NCBI GenBank assembly: GCA_002293145.1
Contig: DBCO01000002.1
Location: 38,261-102,260 of the forward strand
DNA: 64,000 bases
From: Akkermansiaceae bacterium UBA956
GTDB lineage: Bacteria > Verrucomicrobiota > Verrucomicrobiia > Verrucomicrobiales > Akkermansiaceae
Direction of reading: 5' to 3'
The position numbers were made by a program, and so were the translations under genes. The notes beneath the pieces were generated by a model. The model worked only from the letters and a program-made list of their open reading frames with translations, was not told the origin of the DNA and did not search any database. The first letter of the stretch is position 1, and each line of letters opens with the position of its first letter. Shown in pieces: positions 37,806 to 49,884 of this stretch.

Positions 37806-39347
37806 ATGAGCAGCATTCTACAAGAACTCGAAAAAGAGATCGCTAACATCTCTTCCTCCATTGACAAGACCAATGTCGGAACCGTCCGCGAAATTGGTGA
37901 CGGTGTCGCCCGCGTCGAAGGTCTCTCCGACGTGATGCTCAACGAGATGATCAGCTTCCCCGGCGGAGTGACTGGTCTCGCCATGAACTTGGAAGAAGGT
38001 TCGGTTGGCGTTGTGTTGCTCGGCAACTACTCGACCATCAAAGAAGGCGACCAATGCTCCACCACTGGCAAACTGCTCTCCGTTCCTGTCGGTGAAGCAC
38101 TGCTCGGCCGCGTGGTGAACACCATCGGTGAGCCACAAGACGGCAAAGGCGAAATCGCCGCTGCTGCTTACTATCCTCTGGAAAAAATTGCTCCTGGCAT
38201 CATCAAACGGAAATCCGTTTCCGTGCCTGTGCAAACCGGCATCATGGCCATCGACGCGATGATTCCGATCGGTCGTGGTCAGCGTGAGTTGATCATTGGT
38301 GACCGTGCCACCGGCAAAACCACCATCGCCGTTGACACCATCATTTCTCAGGCCAAGCAAAACAAGGCTGCTGAACAAGGTAAACTGCAAAACCACAAAC
38401 CGCTGTATTGCATCTACGTGGTCATCGGCCAAAAACTCTCGAACGTTGCGCGGATCATCAAAACTCTGGAAGACGCCGGCGCGATGGAATACACCACCAT
38501 CGTTACTGCATCGGCATCGGACTCCGCCGCCATGCAATACCTTGCTCCTTACGCGGGTTGCTCGATTGCTGAATACCTCATGGACAAAGGTCAAGATTGC
38601 TTGATCGTGTTCGATGATCTTTCCAAGCACGCCGTTGCCTATCGTCAAGTTTCGCTGATTCTGAAGCGTCCTTCCGGTCGTGAAGCGTATCCTGGTGACG
38701 TGTTCTACCTCCACAGCCGCTTGCTCGAGCGCTCCGCTCGTCTTTCTGACAACGCAGGTGGTGGTTCCTTGACCGCTCTGCCGATCATCGAAACCCAAGC
38801 TGGTGACGTATCCGCCTACATTCCTACCAACGTGATTTCGATCACCGACGGTCAGATCTACTTGGAAACCGACCTTTTCTACCAAGGCATCCGTCCTGCG
38901 ATTTCCGTAGGTCTCTCGGTTTCTCGTGTGGGTTCCGCAGCACAAACAAAGACCATCAAATCTGTTGCTGGTACTACCAAGCTCGACCTCGCTCAGTATC
39001 GCGAGCTTCAAGCTTTCGCACAGTTCGGTTCGGACCTCGATGCATCGACCAAGAAGAAACTCGATCGCGGTGCTCGCATCGTTGAGCTCTTCAAGCAAAA
39101 CCAATACAATCCTTTCAGCATGGAGCTGGAAGCAGTATTCCTCTTCGCCATGCAAAACGGTTACTTCGATGACATTCCAGTCAACAAAGTGCGCGAATTC
39201 CAAGCAGGCATGGGCGAGTTCTTCGAGACCCGCAAAGCTGACGTTCTTGACAACATCCGTAACAACAAGCCCGACCTCAAGAAGGACGCCACCGCTGTTG
39301 CCGCTGTCAAGCAAGCGATCGAAGACTTCAAAGGGTCTTGGAAATAA
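37806..39347 (+). CDS. atpA: ATP synthase F1 subunit alpha
   Basis: 513-aa non-catalytic nucleotide-binding subunit. The P-loop is [11 protein letters not shown], the Walker B region is [12 protein letters not shown], the family signature is [20 protein letters not shown], and a C-terminal helical domain follows. Length is normal. It is separated from atpH by a 64-bp spacer rich in TTTCAGCATTTCAG phrases. Confidence 0.97.
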   Translation: MSSILQELEKEIANISSSIDKTNVGTVREIGDGVARVEGLSDVMLNEMISFPGGVTGLAMNLEEGSVGVVLLGNYSTIKEGDQCSTTGKLLSVPVGEALLGRVVNTIGEPQDGKGEIAAAAYYPLEKIAPGIIKRKSVSVPVQTGIMAIDAMIPIGRGQRELIIGDRATGKTTIAVDTIISQAKQNKAAEQGKLQNHKPLYCIYVVIGQKLSNVARIIKTLEDAGAMEYTTIVTASASDSAAMQYLAPYAGCSIAEYLMDKGQDCLIVFDDLSKHAVAYRQVSLILKRPSGREAYPGDVFYLHSRLLERSARLSDNAGGGSLTALPIIETQAGDVSAYIPTNVISITDGQIYLETDLFYQGIRPAISVGLSVSRVGSAAQTKTIKSVAGTTKLDLAQYRELQAFAQFGSDLDASTKKKLDRGARIVELFKQNQYNPFSMELEAVFLFAMQNGYFDDIPVNKVREFQAGMGEFFETRKADVLDNIRNNKPDLKKDATAVAAVKQAIEDFKGSWK

Positions 39348-39353
39348 TCCGTC

Positions 39354-39378
39354 ACTGATCACTGCTCACTGATCACTC
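39354..39378 (+). repeat. TGATCACT repeats between atpA and atpG
   Basis: CACTGATCACTG and CTCACTGATCACT follow the atpA stop directly. They share the unit seen at the end of the Fic gene (23974-24007) and near 40730. Confidence 0.6.
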
Positions 39379-39394
39379 CCAACTTACCTAACAC

Positions 39395-40288
39395 ATGGCC
39401 AACCTCCGCGACATTCGCCGACGCATCAAATCGGTAAAAAGCACTGCCCAAATCACCCGCGCGATGCAGCTCGTAGCTGCCGCTAAGATGAAGAAGGCCC
39501 AAGATCAGGCCGTCGCTGGACGCGACTACGCCAATCAACTCAACCAAGTGCTGGTGAACCTCAAGAGCAACGTCGAAGAGGAAAGCCATCCCCTGCTCCA
39601 AGCCCGCTCCGGCGGCAAGGAGTTGATGCTGGTTGTTTCCACGGACAAAGGACTTTGCGGTGCGCTTAACACCAACTTGTTCAAAAAAGTGCGCAGTGAA
39701 AGCGGCACCGAAACCCACTACGTCACTGTCGGTCGCAAATTGCGCGCGATTTTGTCCAAACTGGGCAAGGAAATGCTCGCTGATTTCGAAGTCAAGGACC
39801 CCGTGCCTTTTGCCGAAGCCCGTCCGATTTCCAAGTTTCTCACCAAGCAGTTTCTCGAAGGTGGATATGATAAAATCTCCATCGCCTTCAACAACTTCAT
39901 TACCGTGATGAACCAAGAGCCAACAGTCATTCAACTGCTGCCAATCAGTAGTGAGCAACTGGGCGAAAAACAAGAGTTCGAAGGTGTCGGCAATCACGTT
40001 GACGAAACCGATAAGAACGCAGCCCTGGGCAAAGACTACAGCTTTGAGCCCTCGCCAATGGAAGTGCTCGATACCTTGCTGCCGCTCTACATCAACTTCC
40101 AAGTCTATCAGACTCTCGTCGAAGCCCGTGCCTCCGAGCACAGCGCCCGCATGGTCGCCATGAAAGCTGCTACGGACAACGCCAAGAAGTTCATCAAAGA
40201 ACTCACCTTGGAATACAACAAAGCACGTCAGGCCGCGATCACCTCCGAACTCCTCGAAATCACCACCGCCATGAAGGCGATGGAATAA
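39395..40288 (+). CDS. atpG: ATP synthase F1 subunit gamma
   Basis: 297-aa central rotor shaft. N-terminal MANLRDIRRRIKSVKSTAQI and C-terminal ARQAAITSELLEITTAMKAME are the family's coiled-coil ends. Between them lies the Rossmann-like core with VSTDKGLCGALNTNLFK. It is followed not by atpD but by an inserted lipoprotein gene. Confidence 0.96.
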   Translation: MANLRDIRRRIKSVKSTAQITRAMQLVAAAKMKKAQDQAVAGRDYANQLNQVLVNLKSNVEEESHPLLQARSGGKELMLVVSTDKGLCGALNTNLFKKVRSESGTETHYVTVGRKLRAILSKLGKEMLADFEVKDPVPFAEARPISKFLTKQFLEGGYDKISIAFNNFITVMNQEPTVIQLLPISSEQLGEKQEFEGVGNHVDETDKNAALGKDYSFEPSPMEVLDTLLPLYINFQVYQTLVEARASEHSARMVAMKAATDNAKKFIKELTLEYNKARQAAITSELLEITTAMKAME

Positions 40289-40318
40289 AACAATCAAACT
40301 CTTACTACCTATCTAATT

Positions 40319-42219
<1,901 letters not shown>

Positions 42220-42267
42220 TGATTAATTCAGCGTTTCAGTTTTCCTAATTTCAGCTTTTTTCCATCA

Positions 42268-42678
42268 ATGCCTCTCCACCTCGAAATCGTAACGCCCGAG
42301 AAAAAAATCTTTTCGGACATCGTGACCAACGTCTATCTCCCAGGAGCAGACGGCGAAATGGGCATCCTTCCTGCGCACAGCGCCCTCGTCTCAGCACTCG
42401 CCCCAGGCGAGCTGCGCTATGAGAAAGACGGTGTCGTGACCGCCATTGCCATCGGCAGTGGCTTTGCGGAAGTCACCCAGGAGAAAGTCAATATCCTGAC
42501 CGACATGGCCCTCGGTGACGAACAGATCGACGAAGCCAAGGCCGAGGCCGCGATGCAACGCGCCGAGGAGCAACTCAAAACCATCGATCACAGCATCGAT
42601 GCCGAAGAAGTCGCCCACCTCCAAGCAATCATCGCCAAGTCCATGGCCCAGCTTAAGCTCAAACGCCGCCCACATTGA
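42268..42678 (+). CDS. atpC: ATP synthase F1 subunit epsilon
   Basis: 136 aa. The N-terminal beta-sandwich (LHLEIVTPEKKIFSDIVTNV, LPGADGEMGILPAHSALVSA) is followed by a C-terminal helical hairpin (AEAAMQRAEEQLKTI). Last gene of the operon, followed by an intrinsic terminator. Confidence 0.95.
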   Translation: MPLHLEIVTPEKKIFSDIVTNVYLPGADGEMGILPAHSALVSALAPGELRYEKDGVVTAIAIGSGFAEVTQEKVNILTDMALGDEQIDEAKAEAAMQRAEEQLKTIDHSIDAEEVAHLQAIIAKSMAQLKLKRRPH

Positions 42679-42700
42679 TTGGCACGCCACAAACTACACA

Positions 42701-42736
42701 AAAAAACCGCGCCCTTCACACGGCGCGGTTTTTTTT
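42701..42736 (+). terminator. atp operon terminator
   Basis: AACCGCGCC pairs with GGCGCGGTT around TTCACAC, flanked by A6 and T8. It lies 23 bp after the atpC stop. Confidence 0.93.
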
Positions 42737-42858
42737 GCACTCATCCATTTAGCTTCATCAAAAATTCACACTTGCATGATTGCGGTGGAGGCGCGACTCA
42801 GATAGCTTTGCGCCTTGCATTACCTTTGCCGTTACTGGAACGAATCCATTGCACTCCT

Positions 42859-43815
42859 ATGAACTCGACTCTTCGCTCGCTGCTGCCTCTGGCCACTGGA
42901 ACTTTTGTTGGCGCCCTGGGCGCGATTTTATTGCAACGCAGTCTACCGCCAAAGGAAGGCTCGCCAGAAGAACGCATTGCTATTCTCGAAAATGATTTGA
43001 AAAAAGCCGAAACAGAATTGCGCTCGTGGCAGGATACAAGCCCACGCAAACGCTTTGGTGCTACCACTCATGACAATGTGCGCAGCATTGCTCAGGCACT
43101 CAAAGATGGCCTACCAGTCACACCGGACGATATTTTCAATTCGTTCAAACCACTCATGCGCGATCTTTCACCACTCACCGAGCGGATGCGCAAGATCGAA
43201 ACCAAGCGTAGTGCCGAAGCTCGTGCTGGCGAATATGCTCGTAAGTATGGCCTCACCGCCGAGCAGCAAAAGCAACTGGTCGACAACTTAGTCTTGCAAG
43301 GAGATGAGCAACGAAAAGCCTTACAAGTCATGATGGAAAGCGATCATGTGAGCATGAATGAATACATGAAAGCCGAGCGGGCGCAGGATCGTGACGCCGG
43401 ACTCGATGAAACCATGGCTGCGATGTTGCAAGGTGAAAAACGCGAACAGTTTCTCACCGAGCGCTTGAATGAAAAAGCAGAACAGGTTCAAACCGAGGCC
43501 GATGGCAAAGTCAAACGTATCGATGATATCGTGAAGCTCGATGACCAACAGCGGCATCAAATGTTTCTCAACATGGCGCAGACATCTCGTTACTACGACA
43601 AACAAATGCAGTTCGATGGTTTGCAAGATGGGGTAACACCTCTGGCCGAAGGCACAACGGAAAAGCAAGCGATGATGTCCGTTTTGCGCCCCGAACAAGT
43701 GCAAGCATACGAAGAGCACCGCAGAGAACAATTGGAAAAAGCACAACAAGATGCCGCGGAAATCGGACTCACCATTCCGAACGACTGGAATCCCGACGAC
43801 GACATTAGCTTCTAA
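42859..43815 (+). CDS. Membrane-anchored helical protein
   Basis: 318 aa starting with a membrane anchor (LLPLATGTFVGALGAILLQR). A long, charged, mostly helical region follows; segments such as GLTAEQQKQLVDNLVLQGDE resemble Spy/ZraP-like periplasmic helices, only loosely. The family is not recognised. It lies 11 bp before the ABC exporter ATPase gene, so it may be part of that unit. The ATG at 42859 is chosen because the longer frame runs back through the atpC terminator. Confidence 0.6.
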   Translation: MNSTLRSLLPLATGTFVGALGAILLQRSLPPKEGSPEERIAILENDLKKAETELRSWQDTSPRKRFGATTHDNVRSIAQALKDGLPVTPDDIFNSFKPLMRDLSPLTERMRKIETKRSAEARAGEYARKYGLTAEQQKQLVDNLVLQGDEQRKALQVMMESDHVSMNEYMKAERAQDRDAGLDETMAAMLQGEKREQFLTERLNEKAEQVQTEADGKVKRIDDIVKLDDQQRHQMFLNMAQTSRYYDKQMQFDGLQDGVTPLAEGTTEKQAMMSVLRPEQVQAYEEHRREQLEKAQQDAAEIGLTIPNDWNPDDDISF

Positions 43816-43826
43816 CATTTTTTCTC

Positions 43827-44786
43827 ATGTCATCCTCTCACGAAATCCCTGCGATCGACATTCGCGACCTGCGTGTCGATTACGAACACTTCACAGCTGT
43901 CCATGATTTGACGCTGAAAGTCCCTGCTGGCGAAGTTTTTGGTCTCGTCGGACCCAATGGAGCCGGCAAGACCAGTACCTTTAAAGTTCTCGCATCACTG
44001 ATGCAACCGACTTACGGAGAAGTGGTTCTCAGCGGCGTCGATGTGCTAGAAGACAAAGAAGCGGCACGACGCGTCATCGGCTACATGCCCGATCTGGCCC
44101 CCGTCCCGCGCGATCTCAAATGCGGCGAATTTCTGCGTTTCTATGCGCGCGCTCATGGACTCGGCAATGCCAAGCAATGCGCCGAACGCGCTGATGAATG
44201 CTTGGAAGAAGTCGCTCTCACCGATCACAAAAATCACTGGTGCCACAAACTCTCGCGCGGTCAAACGCAGCGCTTGGTGTTAGCCAAAACCATGCTACAT
44301 TCACCGAAAGTTTTGATTCTCGATGAGCCCGCTAGTGGTCTCGATCCCCTCGCCCGGCGCGAACTGCGCAGTACCTTGCGTAAACTGGCATCACAGGGTG
44401 CGACGATTTTTATCAGTTCGCACATTCTCACCGAACTCGCGGAAATGTGCACATCCATTTGCGTGATGAGTCGTGGTAAATTGCTCGCATCGGGCACCGT
44501 AGATCAAGTGCGCCAACAACTTGGCGATGACTCGCGCAGCATCACCGTGGTGCCATTGCATGTGCTCACAACGGTTCCCGATTGGATCCGACAGTTCGAT
44601 GGTGTGGCCGATGCCCGCATTGATAGCGGATCGATTTCGTTAGATTTCCTCGGCGACGAAGAAGCTCAAGCAAATTTGTTAGAAGAAATGATTCGCCGCG
44701 GACTGCGCATGCGCAGCTTCACGGAGAAGCGCAGTTCCTATGAAGAAATCCTCATCGGCGTTGCAGAAAGGAGCCGCTTGTCATGA
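43827..44786 (+). CDS. ABC exporter ATPase
   Basis: 319 aa. Walker A is GPNGAGKTST, the signature is KLSRGQTQRLVLAKTM, Walker B is VLILDEPASGLDP, and the H-loop is IFISSHIL. This is the ABC-2 type, one-domain ATPase with a ~90-residue C-terminal extension. It overlaps the membrane subunit by 4 bp. Confidence 0.92.
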   Translation: MSSSHEIPAIDIRDLRVDYEHFTAVHDLTLKVPAGEVFGLVGPNGAGKTSTFKVLASLMQPTYGEVVLSGVDVLEDKEAARRVIGYMPDLAPVPRDLKCGEFLRFYARAHGLGNAKQCAERADECLEEVALTDHKNHWCHKLSRGQTQRLVLAKTMLHSPKVLILDEPASGLDPLARRELRSTLRKLASQGATIFISSHILTELAEMCTSICVMSRGKLLASGTVDQVRQQLGDDSRSITVVPLHVLTTVPDWIRQFDGVADARIDSGSISLDFLGDEEAQANLLEEMIRRGLRMRSFTEKRSSYEEILIGVAERSRLS

Positions 44787-46432
44787 ACCAATCAGTTGTA
44801 TGCCGCGCTTGGGAAATTTGGAAAAATCCGATTTTCTTGCGCTATTGCCGCTCTCGACTTCGCCCGACGGCTATCTCTGTTGCCATCTTGATTTCAGTCA
44901 TGATATCTGGATTTTTGTTTCAGATGATACGCACGGTCAGCGCAAACAACGAAAACTTTACGATCGAAGATATTGAGCGCACGCCGCTAACTGCGCTGTT
45001 AGTATTCCAAGGGTTCATTCTCTTCATGTTGGGTACGGCTCAGGCATCGGGCGGCATGACGGCCGAGCGCGATGAAGGTGTGATCGACTACCAACGTCTA
45101 TTGCCGATGACACCTGCGGCCAAAGTAATCGGTTTCCTTTTTGGGCTGCCAATCCGAGAGTATGCGATGTTTGCCAGCACTCTCCCATTCACCATCTGGT
45201 GCTTTTGGAAAGGAAATGTGCCTGCACACACGTGGATCTCCTTGTATGGCGTGGCTTTCAGCACAACGATTCTCTACCATCTCACGGGATTGCTGACGGG
45301 CACGATTGTCAAAAATCGTCGCTGGGCATTTTTAGCATCGATTGGCCTGATCTTCGCGCTCTATACAATCATTCCCCAAGCCGCAAAATTTGGCTTGGTG
45401 TTTTTCAAATATCTAACGGTGACACCAACTGCTGAGGAATCGATGCGCTTTCTTCTGCCAAGCACTATGGGCGATGCATGGGAAACCGGACGCCGCTTGC
45501 TATCACAGGCAAAGTTTTTCAATCTGAATTTCTCCGAAGCAGTATTCACCTACTTCTCTCAATCGTGCTTGATCATCACGTTTTTTGTGATGCTCTGCCG
45601 TCGCTGGAAAGATGCCGATGCTCATCTGTTAGGTAAAATCTGGGCGGTGGGATTTTATTCTTGGGTGCAATTACTTCTGCTAGGAAATGCCTTGCCCTTG
45701 ATCGATTCCGGAAAACTATTTCCCACCCAGCAATTGTCCCGTTTTTCCTACATGATGCGCGGGAGAGCTTGGCAACCCGAATCTTGGGAAACGATAGCAA
45801 TGATTCTCGTTTATGGTTTGCTCAGTTTACTATTTCTTTGGGTGCTCAGCGGTATCATCACGCCCAACTTTGGCACACAGATCAATGGCTGGAGACGTGC
45901 GAATAAATTCGGACGCAAGCGCTTACCAAGGCTCGCCGATGAATCGAACTCCACCGGCTTTGTGCTACTGATGGCGATCATCGGCGGCGCAGGATGGTTC
46001 GCCTTCACGCACATGCTTGTCGAGTCGCGCTGGTTCCCAGGACACTTTGCGCCGCCTTCGCTGGCCGGCTATTTCATCCTTGCGATGGTAACCTGTGCGT
46101 TGCTGCATCAGATGTTGTTAGAGGCAAAAGGCGGGCGCGCAGTCTTCCTTGGCATCATCTTTCTACTCGTTTTGCCGCTGATGGTGGCATCGATCGTGAT
46201 TGGTACCTCCGATCGATTAGCGCCCATCGCTGTGTGGATTGGAGGCATTTCTCCGCTGAGTTTGCCGGCACTCTGCGCCATTAATCATCTAAGTATTAGT
46301 GACTTCCCGATGGATCTCAGCCGAGCCATTCCTGGTGCTTATGTTTTCTGGCAAGCCATCTATCTAATCACCGTCATCTCCCTAACAAAAACGCTTTGGC
46401 GAACGAGAACGTCCACCAAAGAACTTGTATAA
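44783..46432 (+). CDS. ABC exporter membrane subunit
   Basis: 549 aa with about twelve membrane helices (for example WAFLASIGLIFALYTIIPQA and GYFILAMVTCALLHQMLLEA). An N-terminal cytoplasmic segment RAWEIWKNPIFLRYCRSRLR precedes helix 1, as in ABC-2 permeases. It is coupled to the ATPase. The substrate is unknown. Confidence 0.8.
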   Translation: MNQSVVCRAWEIWKNPIFLRYCRSRLRPTAISVAILISVMISGFLFQMIRTVSANNENFTIEDIERTPLTALLVFQGFILFMLGTAQASGGMTAERDEGVIDYQRLLPMTPAAKVIGFLFGLPIREYAMFASTLPFTIWCFWKGNVPAHTWISLYGVAFSTTILYHLTGLLTGTIVKNRRWAFLASIGLIFALYTIIPQAAKFGLVFFKYLTVTPTAEESMRFLLPSTMGDAWETGRRLLSQAKFFNLNFSEAVFTYFSQSCLIITFFVMLCRRWKDADAHLLGKIWAVGFYSWVQLLLLGNALPLIDSGKLFPTQQLSRFSYMMRGRAWQPESWETIAMILVYGLLSLLFLWVLSGIITPNFGTQINGWRRANKFGRKRLPRLADESNSTGFVLLMAIIGGAGWFAFTHMLVESRWFPGHFAPPSLAGYFILAMVTCALLHQMLLEAKGGRAVFLGIIFLLVLPLMVASIVIGTSDRLAPIAVWIGGISPLSLPALCAINHLSISDFPMDLSRAIPGAYVFWQAIYLITVISLTKTLWRTRTSTKELV

Positions 46433-46603
46433 ACCACTGCTCCTGCCTCAATCCCCTCTACCGCGAAGCCCATTTCCAAGTGACCATTGCCACAAGTGCC
46501 AGTCGTAAATTTTAGCGCGTACTCTACACTGCCCCATCAATCTTGCCATCACCATGACGATTTCTCCGAAACATCTGACACAAATCTTACGTAATCATCA
46601 CTC

Positions 46604-47425
46604 ATGAAACGCATTTCGCTGGTTCTTTTTGTGTTAATCCTCGCAGGACTCGTGGTGGGCATGACCTTGCATTTTTCCACGGCACAATTGAGTCTTAAGG
46701 ATTTCTCAATGAACACGCCACAAAATGCAAATCGACCACTGGCGCTACCAGCGCAGGGCGAGGTGGATTTTCGATTTCCCTCATTCTCGGTGTGGCAGAC
46801 CTTAGCCACTCCCGTGGCGCTGCACGTGGAGCAACCGATGGGCTCACGGCATGGGGCTTTTGCATACGACGCTCAACCATTTTTGGCGATGAATGAACCG
46901 CGTGGAGGGCATCATTTTGGAGCCGATCTCAATGGCATTGGCGGCATGAATACGGATCTTGCTGATCCAGTCTATGCGGCAGCTGACGGTCTTGTGGCCT
47001 ATGCGGGAAATCCATCGCCTGGCTGGGGAAACATCGTCGTGCTGACTCATCGGCTGGTGGATGGGACTGCGGTGCAAACGATGTATGCGCACCTACATCG
47101 CATCGATGTTGCATTGGGCAGCCTCGTCGGACGCGGTCAAGCCATCGGTTCCGTGGGCTCTGCGAGCGGGGTCTATATTGCCCATCTCCATTATGAAGTT
47201 CGTCAAGGAAATGGTGTGGACATCGGTGCTGGCTACGGAGGCAATCCGCTCAATCGCATCAATCCTGATGAATTTTTCGCGAAACACAAAATCGCAGATG
47301 ACGCACTGCACGCATCAGCCCTCGCTATCGAGCGCAGCAGTCGCCAACAACGGGAGACCACCGATTTGTTCAATCAACTGAATAGCGAAGAGAATCGAGA
47401 AAAACTGCTAGAGATTCTCAAGTGA
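46604..47425 (+). CDS. M23-family peptidoglycan endopeptidase
   Basis: 273 aa with an N-terminal membrane anchor or signal (ISLVLFVLILAGLVVGMTL). The LytM zinc site is intact: GGHHFGADLNGIGG (HxxxD), TMYAHLHRI and AHLHYEVRQG (HxH). The C-terminus is a charged helix. It cleaves peptidoglycan cross-links in the envelope. Confidence 0.9.
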   Translation: MKRISLVLFVLILAGLVVGMTLHFSTAQLSLKDFSMNTPQNANRPLALPAQGEVDFRFPSFSVWQTLATPVALHVEQPMGSRHGAFAYDAQPFLAMNEPRGGHHFGADLNGIGGMNTDLADPVYAAADGLVAYAGNPSPGWGNIVVLTHRLVDGTAVQTMYAHLHRIDVALGSLVGRGQAIGSVGSASGVYIAHLHYEVRQGNGVDIGAGYGGNPLNRINPDEFFAKHKIADDALHASALAIERSSRQQRETTDLFNQLNSEENREKLLEILK

Positions 47426-47430
47426 TCAAT

Positions 47431-47862
47431 TCAAGAACCAACACCATTTTTGCGAGCTTCGATGGCGAGGCGGAAAGCAACTTGATCACCGTGTTTTTTT
47501 ACCGAGAATTTCACTGATTTTCGCACACCTAGTGCGGGACACCAAGTCGCTTGCCAGAACTGATATTCGGCGCCATTTGTGGCCCGAACAACTACGCGCG
47601 ACACACCAATCACGCCTGATGCATTGCGCGAGGATATTTCACAAATTCGTGCGCGCTCACTGCGCTGCCACTCGATCAAGACGGCATCACGCCAAGCAAG
47701 GGCAGCTGAATAGGCATGAGCGAGTCCACCATAATTTGCGTCACTGAAAAAGCGCGATGATTTCTCACCGCGCCGTTGCATCCGCACTTGCCACCCGAAG
47801 CTGCTCACGGATGGAATTTCCACCCGTGCGAGGCCGTAGGTTTTGGCTGGAATGTCGCTCAT
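47431..47862 (-). CDS. AP2/ERF-like DNA-binding protein
   Basis: 143 aa. The C-terminal half, ASGVIGVSRVVVRATNGAEY ... FWQATWCPALGVRKSVKFSVKKHGDQVAFRLAIEAR in sense, fits the AP2 fold (GVxGVxxx, WxAxW, K-rich strand, helix with A-rich face). The N-terminal half (FGWQVRMQRRG ... HAYSAALAWRDAV) looks like a second, weaker AP2-type repeat. Bacterial AP2 domains usually occur in mobile HNH endonucleases; none is fused here. It is convergent with the M23 gene, 5 bp apart. Confidence 0.65.
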   Translation of the reverse strand: MSDIPAKTYGLARVEIPSVSSFGWQVRMQRRGEKSSRFFSDANYGGLAHAYSAALAWRDAVLIEWQRSERARICEISSRNASGVIGVSRVVVRATNGAEYQFWQATWCPALGVRKSVKFSVKKHGDQVAFRLAIEARKNGVGS

Positions 47863-47927
47863 GCTTTCACGAAACTTTCTTACATCATGCGTTATGTAAG
47901 AGATTGCACTCCTGCCATGTGATTGTA

Positions 47928-49313
47928 TTAGCGACCACGTCCGCGACCACCATCACCGCCGCCCCATCCGCGCATGTTGCCTTCGCTTTCAATGATTCGA
48001 GTTTTGGCTTCATCAGTGAGGGATGTGGATTGCTGAATCGCTGATTTAGCAGCTACGGGATCTGCGGCCATCCATTTGGCGGAGCTAACCATCAGCGCAC
48101 GTTGGCGATCACCTTCATCGGTAATGGATTCGGCAAGTATGAAAGTTTGCGAGTTATCGGCACTGTTATTGGCGAAAACATAAGTGCCCACTGCTGTATC
48201 GCGCATCTCTCCAGCAGGGATTTGCTCGATGGACGCCAACGCAGCTTTGCTGTCTTGGCGGGAATAATTCATCATTACGTTGCGCATGGCATCATCGGAT
48301 GTCACCCCCGAAGATAAGACCAAGTTGAAGGCTTCTTGGGGATTTTCGCGAGACATTTGCTCAGCAACTGTGGCGGTAGCGCGCAGGCGCTGGGCGTCAT
48401 CAGCAAAAGTAGTCAACTGCTTGGCTGCCTCAAAAGGATCTTTTCCTGCGAGTCCGTCAAAGGCGCGACGACGAGCGTCTTCCTGTTGATCAACAGGAAG
48501 GCCAGCGATGAATTTTTCGGCATCGCCCCAGCTCTTGGCACCCAGCGCTTCAGCGATTTGGCGATTGGCGCGCGATTGATCATCGCCCTCCATCGTTCTA
48601 GCAATCTGCATGGCTTTTTCTGGATCAGTCTTCGCCACTTGGGACACGATGGAACTCAGAGCATTGCCCTTTTCCGCACCGTTAAGAGATTTCGCCCAAA
48701 TCATGGCATCTTCGGGATTCTGTTTCGCCCACTCGGAAGCAATGATTGATGCCGCGCCGTTACCCATAGGACCGCCGCCGCCACGTCCACCAAACATGCC
48801 CATCATCGCGAATTGCGAAGGGTTTTCCGAGTAGAACTTCGAGGCAGCCACGGGATCAACACTCGCCCAACTCTGCATGATCGTTGGTTTAACAAACATG
48901 CCAGTGAAGCCCATTTTATCAGAAAATGCCATCGCACTTTGTGGATCGGTCTCAGCCCATTTGGCAAACAAAACGTAGGATGCCATGATGCGTTCCGGCA
49001 TCGGGATACCATCGAGCTTCTTGGCTTCTTCCTCAAGTTGTTCAGGGCTCAATGAGGAATAGTAATCGAGTAACGACTGCATGCGCTGAATCTGACCGGG
49101 AGTTTGGTAGATTTCATCGACAGAACGAGGACGAGAAGCAGAACCTTTTGCTGCGACAGAGTCGCTCGTGCTAACTGCGCGACTGCTGCGATTGAGGCTT
49201 TCAGCAGAGAGCTCCGCAGAGCTCGGATCGGATTTGCCGCCCTTACCGATAAGAAAACCGGCACTGCCACCAAGCAGCAAGGTCACGACAGGAAACAATA
49301 ACTTTTGATTCAT
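47928..49313 (-). CDS. Secreted helical-repeat protein
   Basis: 461 aa. An N-terminal anchor (LLFPVVTLLLGGSAGFLIG) is followed by a Ser-rich linker and about eleven imperfect helical repeats of ~30-35 residues with phrases such as WAETDPQSAMAF, WASVDPVAASKF, VAKTDPEKAMQIA and WMAADPVAAKSA. The C-terminus is Gly/Arg-rich (GWGGGDGGRGRGR). This is a common but uncharacterised Verrucomicrobial alpha-solenoid type. Binding or scaffolding in the envelope is inference. Confidence 0.7.
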   Translation of the reverse strand: MNQKLLFPVVTLLLGGSAGFLIGKGGKSDPSSAELSAESLNRSSRAVSTSDSVAAKGSASRPRSVDEIYQTPGQIQRMQSLLDYYSSLSPEQLEEEAKKLDGIPMPERIMASYVLFAKWAETDPQSAMAFSDKMGFTGMFVKPTIMQSWASVDPVAASKFYSENPSQFAMMGMFGGRGGGGPMGNGAASIIASEWAKQNPEDAMIWAKSLNGAEKGNALSSIVSQVAKTDPEKAMQIARTMEGDDQSRANRQIAEALGAKSWGDAEKFIAGLPVDQQEDARRRAFDGLAGKDPFEAAKQLTTFADDAQRLRATATVAEQMSRENPQEAFNLVLSSGVTSDDAMRNVMMNYSRQDSKAALASIEQIPAGEMRDTAVGTYVFANNSADNSQTFILAESITDEGDRQRALMVSSAKWMAADPVAAKSAIQQSTSLTDEAKTRIIESEGNMRGWGGGDGGRGRGR

Positions 49314-49395
49314 GATTTTTTATGGATTCATTAGTAGTAACACCGCCGAGCAGAAAAGTTGCTTGTCATTTTTTGAGATTTTTTCAATCTGTGTC

Positions 49396-49884
49396 ATGCA
49401 CCACCTGCTCACCAAAGTTCTTTTTGTCTGCATGGGCAACATTTGCCGCTCTCCCGCTGCCGAAATCATGTTTCATCAACAAGTCAAGCAAGCTGGCCTT
49501 AGCAACGCATTTCTCATCGATTCCGCAGGCACTACCGGATATCATGAGGGAAATCCTCCGGATCGACGCATGATCCGCACTCTCGAAAAACGCGGCTACG
49601 CGATCTTTGGTTGCTCACGTCCTATGGTGGATGATGATTTTTCCATTTTTGATCACATTCTCATCATGGATCAGGACAACGAGTGCGAATTATTGAAGCG
49701 TCCCGCCAGTGCTCCTTACCGCCACAAAATCCGTTTTCTCACCGATTTCGCCACGCGTCACAACGATACCTATGTGCCAGATCCCTACTATGGTGGCGAT
49801 CAAGGATTCGAACACGTTGCAGATCTCATCGAGGATGCTTGTGCTGGACTGCTGGAAAAACTCAAATCAGGCGCCGATTCATGA
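49396..49884 (+). CDS. Low-molecular-weight protein tyrosine phosphatase
   Basis: 162 aa. The catalytic loop VLFVCMGNICRSPAAE (CX5RS) is near the N-terminus, and the general-acid motif is VPDPYYGG. Length is typical. The start at 49396 removes 28 non-conserved upstream residues. Its stop overlaps the start of the next gene (ATGA), so it heads a three-gene coupled unit. Such phosphatases regulate exopolysaccharide export or arsenate reduction; no Wzc-like kinase is nearby. Confidence 0.93.
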   Translation: MHHLLTKVLFVCMGNICRSPAAEIMFHQQVKQAGLSNAFLIDSAGTTGYHEGNPPDRRMIRTLEKRGYAIFGCSRPMVDDDFSIFDHILIMDQDNECELLKRPASAPYRHKIRFLTDFATRHNDTYVPDPYYGGDQGFEHVADLIEDACAGLLEKLKSGADS

